Positions 6,286 through 9,521 of a stretch of 9,521 bases of DNA are shown here, one piece after another. The notes beneath the pieces are model-generated. The model saw only the letters and a program-made list of their open reading frames with translations, made no database searches and was not told the DNA's origin. The number at the start of each line of letters is the position of its first letter. Position 1 is the stretch's first letter. The DNA is from Bacteroidota bacterium (GTDB lineage: Bacteria > Bacteroidota > Bacteroidia > Chitinophagales > Chitinophagaceae): the NCBI GenBank assembly GCA_023386855.1, contig JAEWIW010000093.1, positions 1 to 9,521 of the forward strand, given 5' to 3'. The position numbers were made by a program, and so were the translations under genes.

Positions 6286-7050
6286 TTATTGTGATGATTT
6301 CAACCTGAAGGTCAACGCAGCAAACTCTTCCACCGAAAGTTGTTCTGCCCTCTTGTTGAAAAGTTCTTCTTTTAGAATTTCTTCGCTGAACAATGGCTTC
6401 AGTGCATTGCGGAGTGTTTTTCTCCGCTGGTTGAAAGCTGCCTTGACCACGGTAAATAATGCCTTCTGCGTATGCATTTCAATGGATGCTTTTCTTGGAA
6501 GAAAACGGATCACCGCGCTCTTTACTTTCGGTGGAGGATTAAAAGCTTCCTGTCCTACTTCAAATAAATACTCCACATCAAAAAATGCCTGCACCAATAC
6601 AGAAGTTACACCATAAGTTTTACTTCCTTCATGTGCTGCAATCCGCTCTGCCACTTCCTTCTGGAACATGCCGATCATGCATTCCACCTGGTTTTTCCAT
6701 TCAATGATCCTGAATACGATCTGTGAAGAAATGTTATAAGGGAAGTTACCCACCACCGTAAACCTTCCTTCAAAAGGAGGAGCAATATCAAGTACACTTT
6801 GATGAATGATCTTACCCTTAAGGGCAGGAAAATTTTTTTCCAGCCATCCCACTTTTTCTGCATCCAGTTCTACGCATAAAAGGTCAACATCTTTCAACTC
6901 CAAAAGATGCTTTGTCAAAGCTGCTCCACCCGGACCAACTTCAAGCAACCTTGCGGGAGGATGCTGCATCAAATACTGTACAATGCGCTCCGAAACCGAT
7001 TCATCTACGAGGAAATGCTGGCCGAGCGACTTCTTGAGGGTATAATCCAT
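6286..7050 (-). CDS. rsmA: 16S rRNA dimethyladenosine transferase RsmA/KsgA
   Basis: A 254-residue SAM-dependent methyltransferase. It dimethylates two adjacent adenines (A1518 and A1519, E. coli numbering) in the 3'-terminal helix of 16S rRNA during late small-subunit assembly. Motifs: KKSLGQHFLVDE (6-17) at the N terminus; SAM motif I, LLEVGPGGAALT (35-46); the acidic residue E61 in CVELDAEK; the catalytic NFPY motif in VVGNFPYNISSQ (99-110); and FNPPPKVKSAVIRF (170-183), typical of the family. Length is normal. The ATG at 7050 is only 7 nt downstream of a perfect -7 promoter match, so the transcript may have almost no leader. It is divergent from pdxA and followed by the dehydrogenase gene. 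Confidence 0.96.
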   Translation of the reverse strand: MDYTLKKSLGQHFLVDESVSERIVQYLMQHPPARLLEVGPGGAALTKHLLELKDVDLLCVELDAEKVGWLEKNFPALKGKIIHQSVLDIAPPFEGRFTVVGNFPYNISSQIVFRIIEWKNQVECMIGMFQKEVAERIAAHEGSKTYGVTSVLVQAFFDVEYLFEVGQEAFNPPPKVKSAVIRFLPRKASIEMHTQKALFTVVKAAFNQRRKTLRNALKPLFSEEILKEELFNKRAEQLSVEEFAALTFRLKSSQ

Positions 7051-7052
7051 GA

Positions 7053-7086
7053 GCCTGCAAAGATATTAATTGCTATTTTAGCAGGC
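7053..7086. repeat. 34-bp imperfect palindrome in the rsmA/pdxA spacer
   Basis: Arms of 13 bp (7053-7065 and 7074-7086) match as inverted repeats at 11 of 13 positions, around an 8-bp centre (TTAATTGC). The outer six pairs GCCTGC/GCAGGC are perfect. Each arm contains a -7-like element read outward, toward rsmA on one side and pdxA on the other. This may be an operator or simply a symmetric pair of promoters. Confidence 0.6.
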
Positions 7087-7089
7087 AAT
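7058..7089 (-). promoter_or_regulatory. candidate rsmA promoter
   Basis: On the minus strand TATCTTTG (7065-7058) matches TAnnTTTG exactly. ATTG (7089-7086) lies 20 nt upstream as a partial -33 box. The predicted start of transcription is within a few bases of the rsmA ATG at 7050. Confidence 0.5.
7074..7081 (+). promoter_or_regulatory. candidate pdxA promoter -7 element
   Basis: TATTTTAG differs from TAnnTTTG at one position and lies 18 nt before the pdxA ATG. It mirrors the rsmA -7 element in the opposite palindrome arm. No convincing -33 box is seen. AAGGA (7091-7095) is a modest pdxA ribosome binding site. Confidence 0.35.
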
Positions 7090-7099
7090 AAAGGATAGT

Positions 7100-8191
7100 A
7101 TGAACACTCAGCAACAAAAACCAGTCATAGGCATTTCAATCGGTGATATCAACGGTATAGGACCTGAAGTGATCATTAAAGCATTTTCAGATAACCGGGT
7201 ACTGGAATTATGCACCCCTGTGATCTTTGGATCCAATAAAGTGTTCAACTTTTACAGGAAATCCATTCCTGATGTGAATTTCAATTTCCAGGTGGTTAAG
7301 GATGCCGGGAAAGTTAATCCCAAACAGGTAAACCTCGTGAATTGCTGGGAAGATGAGATCAATATCAATCCCGGCCAGCTAACCGACACAGGAGGTAAAT
7401 ATGCCATCCGTTCTCTTGTTGCAGCAGTCGATGCTCTTAAACAGCAACAGATCCAGGGATTAGTGACCGCTCCAATCCACAAAAAAAACACTCATTCAGA
7501 AGAATTTAATTATACCGGGCATACACCATTTTTAAAAGAAAGCTTTGGCGTCAACGATGTATTGATGTTGATGACCTCGGAATCTTTCAGGGTAGGATTG
7601 ATCAGCGAACATGTTCCCGTTAAGGAAGCACACCTTGCAGTAACAAAGGAAAATATTTTATCCAAGCTGCAGATCATGCAGGAATCACTGATCAGGGATT
7701 TTGGCATCGACAAGCCAAAGATCGCTATCCTGGGATTAAATCCCCATGCCGGCGATGAAGGACTGATTGGTAAAGAAGATGAAGAGATCATTAAACCCGC
7801 TATCAGGGAAGCGAAGAACAGGAATATGATCGTTATGGGTCCATTTCCTGCTGATGCATTTTTTGCAAGAAGTTACCAAAACAGGTTTGACGCGGTGCTT
7901 GCGATGTACCACGACCAGGGCCTGATCCCGTTCAAGTCTCTTGCAAGTGGCAGCGGAGTGAATTATACAGCAGGATTACCTATTGTAAGAACATCACCGG
8001 ATCACGGAACCGCTTTTGATATTGCAGGAAAGAACAGGGCTGATGCATCATCCTTTCTTGAAGCGTTATTCACCTGTATTGATATCATACAGAAAAGAAA
8101 TTTTTATGATGAGAACCACCGCAATCCTTTAAAGAAGATCACATCTGTGATCCTTGCCAACGCGGTGGATGAGAAGATTGTTGAAGAATAA
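7100..8191 (+). CDS. pdxA: 4-hydroxythreonine-4-phosphate dehydrogenase PdxA
   Basis: A 363-residue enzyme of the DXP-dependent vitamin B6 pathway. PdxA oxidises 4-phosphohydroxy-L-threonine with NAD; the product decarboxylates to 3-amino-2-oxopropyl phosphate, which PdxJ condenses with deoxyxylulose phosphate. Seen: GISIGDINGIGPEV (11-24), TAPIHKKN (123-130) and GHTPFLKE (140-147). The three metal-binding histidines are H171 (SEHVPV), H216 (NPHAGD) and H271 (MYHDQG), each exactly five residues later than H166, H211 and H266 of E. coli. The substrate-binding block GVNYTAGLPIVRTSPDHGTAFDIAG is intact. Slightly longer than the ~330 of E. coli. Divergent from rsmA; in enterobacteria the two genes are neighbours in one operon. 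A strong terminator follows. The assignment is very secure. Confidence 0.97.
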   Translation: MNTQQQKPVIGISIGDINGIGPEVIIKAFSDNRVLELCTPVIFGSNKVFNFYRKSIPDVNFNFQVVKDAGKVNPKQVNLVNCWEDEININPGQLTDTGGKYAIRSLVAAVDALKQQQIQGLVTAPIHKKNTHSEEFNYTGHTPFLKESFGVNDVLMLMTSESFRVGLISEHVPVKEAHLAVTKENILSKLQIMQESLIRDFGIDKPKIAILGLNPHAGDEGLIGKEDEEIIKPAIREAKNRNMIVMGPFPADAFFARSYQNRFDAVLAMYHDQGLIPFKSLASGSGVNYTAGLPIVRTSPDHGTAFDIAGKNRADASSFLEALFTCIDIIQKRNFYDENHRNPLKKITSVILANAVDEKIVEE

Positions 8192-8214
8192 AATTCATAG
8201 TTGCTTTAAATGAT

Positions 8215-8247
8215 AGAGGCTGTCTTTCCAGACAGCCTCTTTTGTTT
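8215..8247 (+). terminator. intrinsic terminator of pdxA
   Basis: A perfect 10-bp stem AGAGGCTGTC / GACAGCCTCT (8215-8224 with 8231-8240) encloses a 6-nt loop and runs into TTTTGTTTG. It starts 23 nt after the pdxA stop. On the minus strand the tail (ATCATTT) is weaker, but the hairpin may also end the convergent secreted-protein gene. The remainder of 8192-8263 shows nothing else. Confidence 0.9.
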
Positions 8248-8263
8248 GGGTATTTACACATCA

Positions 8264-9520
8264 TTATAACACCACCACTTTGAATTGCTTTTTCTTGTCA
8301 CCAATGGTTACTTCAAGAAAATATAAACCTGGTGCCAGTTTAAATCCTGAATTCAGTTCAGCAACACTTGTACCGCTATTCACGGATTGCTTCTGCTGAA
8401 GTATGGTTTTACCTTTTGCATCGGAGAGTTTCATAAAGGCTATTGTTTCGCGGGCAGATTCAATGCTGACAAATATTTTACCGTAAGATGGGTTTGGATA
8501 AACAAGAGCCTCATCCTTATCCGTACTTCTCAACATCACTGCATGACTTTGCTGCTGCTGGTTATGAAGATCCACGGCAATAATCCTGTAATAAGCTTTG
8601 GATGATCCCAATGCTGTATCAAAGAATTCAAATGAATGCTGCTGCAACAACAAGCCACCAGCAGACACAGTGGATATTTCATGGTAGTTTACACCATCAC
8701 TGCTTTTCTGAACAATGAAATAATTCAGCGTCCTGTCGCATGAAACCGTCCACTGTACCAGGCCTCCGCCATTACGCAATGAAGCTTTTATATCGTGGTA
8801 GTTCACTTTAAGGATATAAGGAAGAAAACGCCAGTCGCGTTCAGCGGCACTGGTATTACATTTATTAACCATGGTGAATGAGCCTGGGCTTGCATCACCA
8901 ACACTGCTGCCCATATTACCCATGTAAAGCGAAGTTCCCTTAACGGATGAGTTATCTGCATCAAAACGGTCATCCAACCCATCACCGTCGGTATCAATAC
9001 CAGTTAAGGTAATTACATCATCATTGGAACAGTTGCCATTGAAATCATTGGCCTCGACAATATCAAGTGATGTATCATTGTCGGTATCGGTATCTAAATA
9101 ATCGGGTATGGTATCATTATCCTGGTCGTTAGGTGTAGCACCATTACCACCAAAGCCGGAGATATTATCATAGTTATTGTCGAGCCCGTCAAGATCCGAA
9201 TCCAATCCTGATGGAAGACGGTAAGAAGAAGTAGCCATGGCTTCAATATTATCCGGGATACCATCATTATCCGCATCTATGTCGGTATAATCGGGCAAAA
9301 GATCCGAATCACTGTTTCTTAAAGGCAAGGTGGCCAGTGATGAGATGCTGTCGTCCCATCCATCAGGTCCTTTATTACCATCAGAAAATCCATTGCTGTC
9401 GGCATCCGTAAAACCAGCTTCACGAACATCGGTAATACCATCGTTATCACTGTCGAGATCATAGGCATTCGGCCTGGAATCCTTATCGAAATTCTTATAA
9501 GGGTAGGAATCGGCACGGCC
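8264..9520 (-). CDS. T9SS-secreted protein with TSP3-like acidic repeats (N-term. missing)
   Basis: The C-terminal 418 residues of a large surface or secreted protein; the frame is open to the right edge and the start lies outside. Residues ~20-190 are an Asp/Asn-rich block of thrombospondin type-3-like repeats, with units such as DLDSDNDGITD, DIDADNDGIPD, DSDLDGLD, DQDNDTIPD and DTDGDGLDD, expected to bind Ca2+. Residues ~233-330 resemble the FN3-like module often seen before the sorting signal (VQWTVSCDRTLNYFIVQKSSDGVNYHEI and YYRIIAVD). Residues 338-418 are a type A T9SS sorting domain: YPNPSYGKIFVSI, then LSDAKGKTI, then LAPGLYFLEV and a basic terminal strand ending KVVVL. The protein should cross the outer membrane through the Por/T9SS machinery and be anchored or released after cleavage. 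The N-terminal catalytic or adhesive part is not visible, so its function is unknown. A TTG at 9328 is an internal codon, not a start. Confidence 0.9.
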   Translation of the reverse strand, partial: GRADSYPYKNFDKDSRPNAYDLDSDNDGITDVREAGFTDADSNGFSDGNKGPDGWDDSISSLATLPLRNSDSDLLPDYTDIDADNDGIPDNIEAMATSSYRLPSGLDSDLDGLDNNYDNISGFGGNGATPNDQDNDTIPDYLDTDTDNDTSLDIVEANDFNGNCSNDDVITLTGIDTDGDGLDDRFDADNSSVKGTSLYMGNMGSSVGDASPGSFTMVNKCNTSAAERDWRFLPYILKVNYHDIKASLRNGGGLVQWTVSCDRTLNYFIVQKSSDGVNYHEISTVSAGGLLLQQHSFEFFDTALGSSKAYYRIIAVDLHNQQQQSHAVMLRSTDKDEALVYPNPSYGKIFVSIESARETIAFMKLSDAKGKTILQQKQSVNSGTSVAELNSGFKLAPGLYFLEVTIGDKKKQFKVVVL

Positions 9521-9521
9521 A

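Noticed and set aside
9319..9516. Minus-strand 65-codon open frame at the right edge
   Set aside because: It is a shifted reading of the Asp-rich repeat block. The correct frame is open to the edge and gives clear DxDxDG repeats.
1..9521. A defence island, biosynthetic cluster or mobile element
   Set aside because: All genes are core metabolic, repair, translation or envelope genes. No transposase, phage gene, toxin-antitoxin pair or nuclease/helicase cluster was found apart from ruvC.

Overview
The window looks like a chromosomal stretch of a member of the Bacteroidota, probably the Chitinophagaceae or a close relative. Three things point there. A secreted protein at the right edge ends in a type IX secretion (T9SS) sorting domain and carries an acidic calcium-binding-type repeat block. 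Three intergenic or upstream sites match the Bacteroidota -7 promoter consensus TAnnTTTG exactly (upstream of ruvC, greA and ksgA). Most starts lack a strong Shine-Dalgarno sequence. No tRNA, rRNA, CRISPR array, integrase or insertion sequence was seen. Nearly all of the window is conserved housekeeping DNA.

Layout. (1) 2-1644, plus strand: the C-terminal part of a UMF1-type major facilitator transporter, overlapping by 4 nt a metallo-beta-lactamase-fold hydrolase. (2) 1691-3520, minus strand: a two-gene unit read as a seven-helix flippase-like membrane protein (LPG-synthase TM / UPF0104 family), then an exported DUF3108 protein. (3) 3541-4116, plus strand: ruvC, divergent from the membrane protein with a 20-bp spacer, followed by an imperfect 45-bp tandem duplication covering its stop codon. 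(4) 4242-5110, minus strand: greA and a HIT-family protein, translationally coupled, with a promoter and an intrinsic terminator in the greA leader. (5) 5341-7050, minus strand: rsmA (ksgA) followed 9 bp later by a D-2-hydroxyacid dehydrogenase. (6) 7100-8191, plus strand: pdxA, divergent from rsmA across a 49-bp spacer that holds a long imperfect palindrome, ending at a clear terminator. (7) 8264-9520, minus strand: the C-terminal 418 residues of a large T9SS-secreted protein.

No undescribed multi-gene system is visible. The most interesting signals are regulatory. The greA leader contains promoter, strong terminator hairpin, U-tract, short A/U-rich hairpin, Shine-Dalgarno and ATG in that order. 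This resembles the terminated greA leader RNA (GraL) of E. coli. The rsmA/pdxA spacer is nearly symmetric, with both candidate -7 elements in the palindrome arms. The ruvC/flippase-like gene pair appears to start at two TTG codons 20 bp apart.
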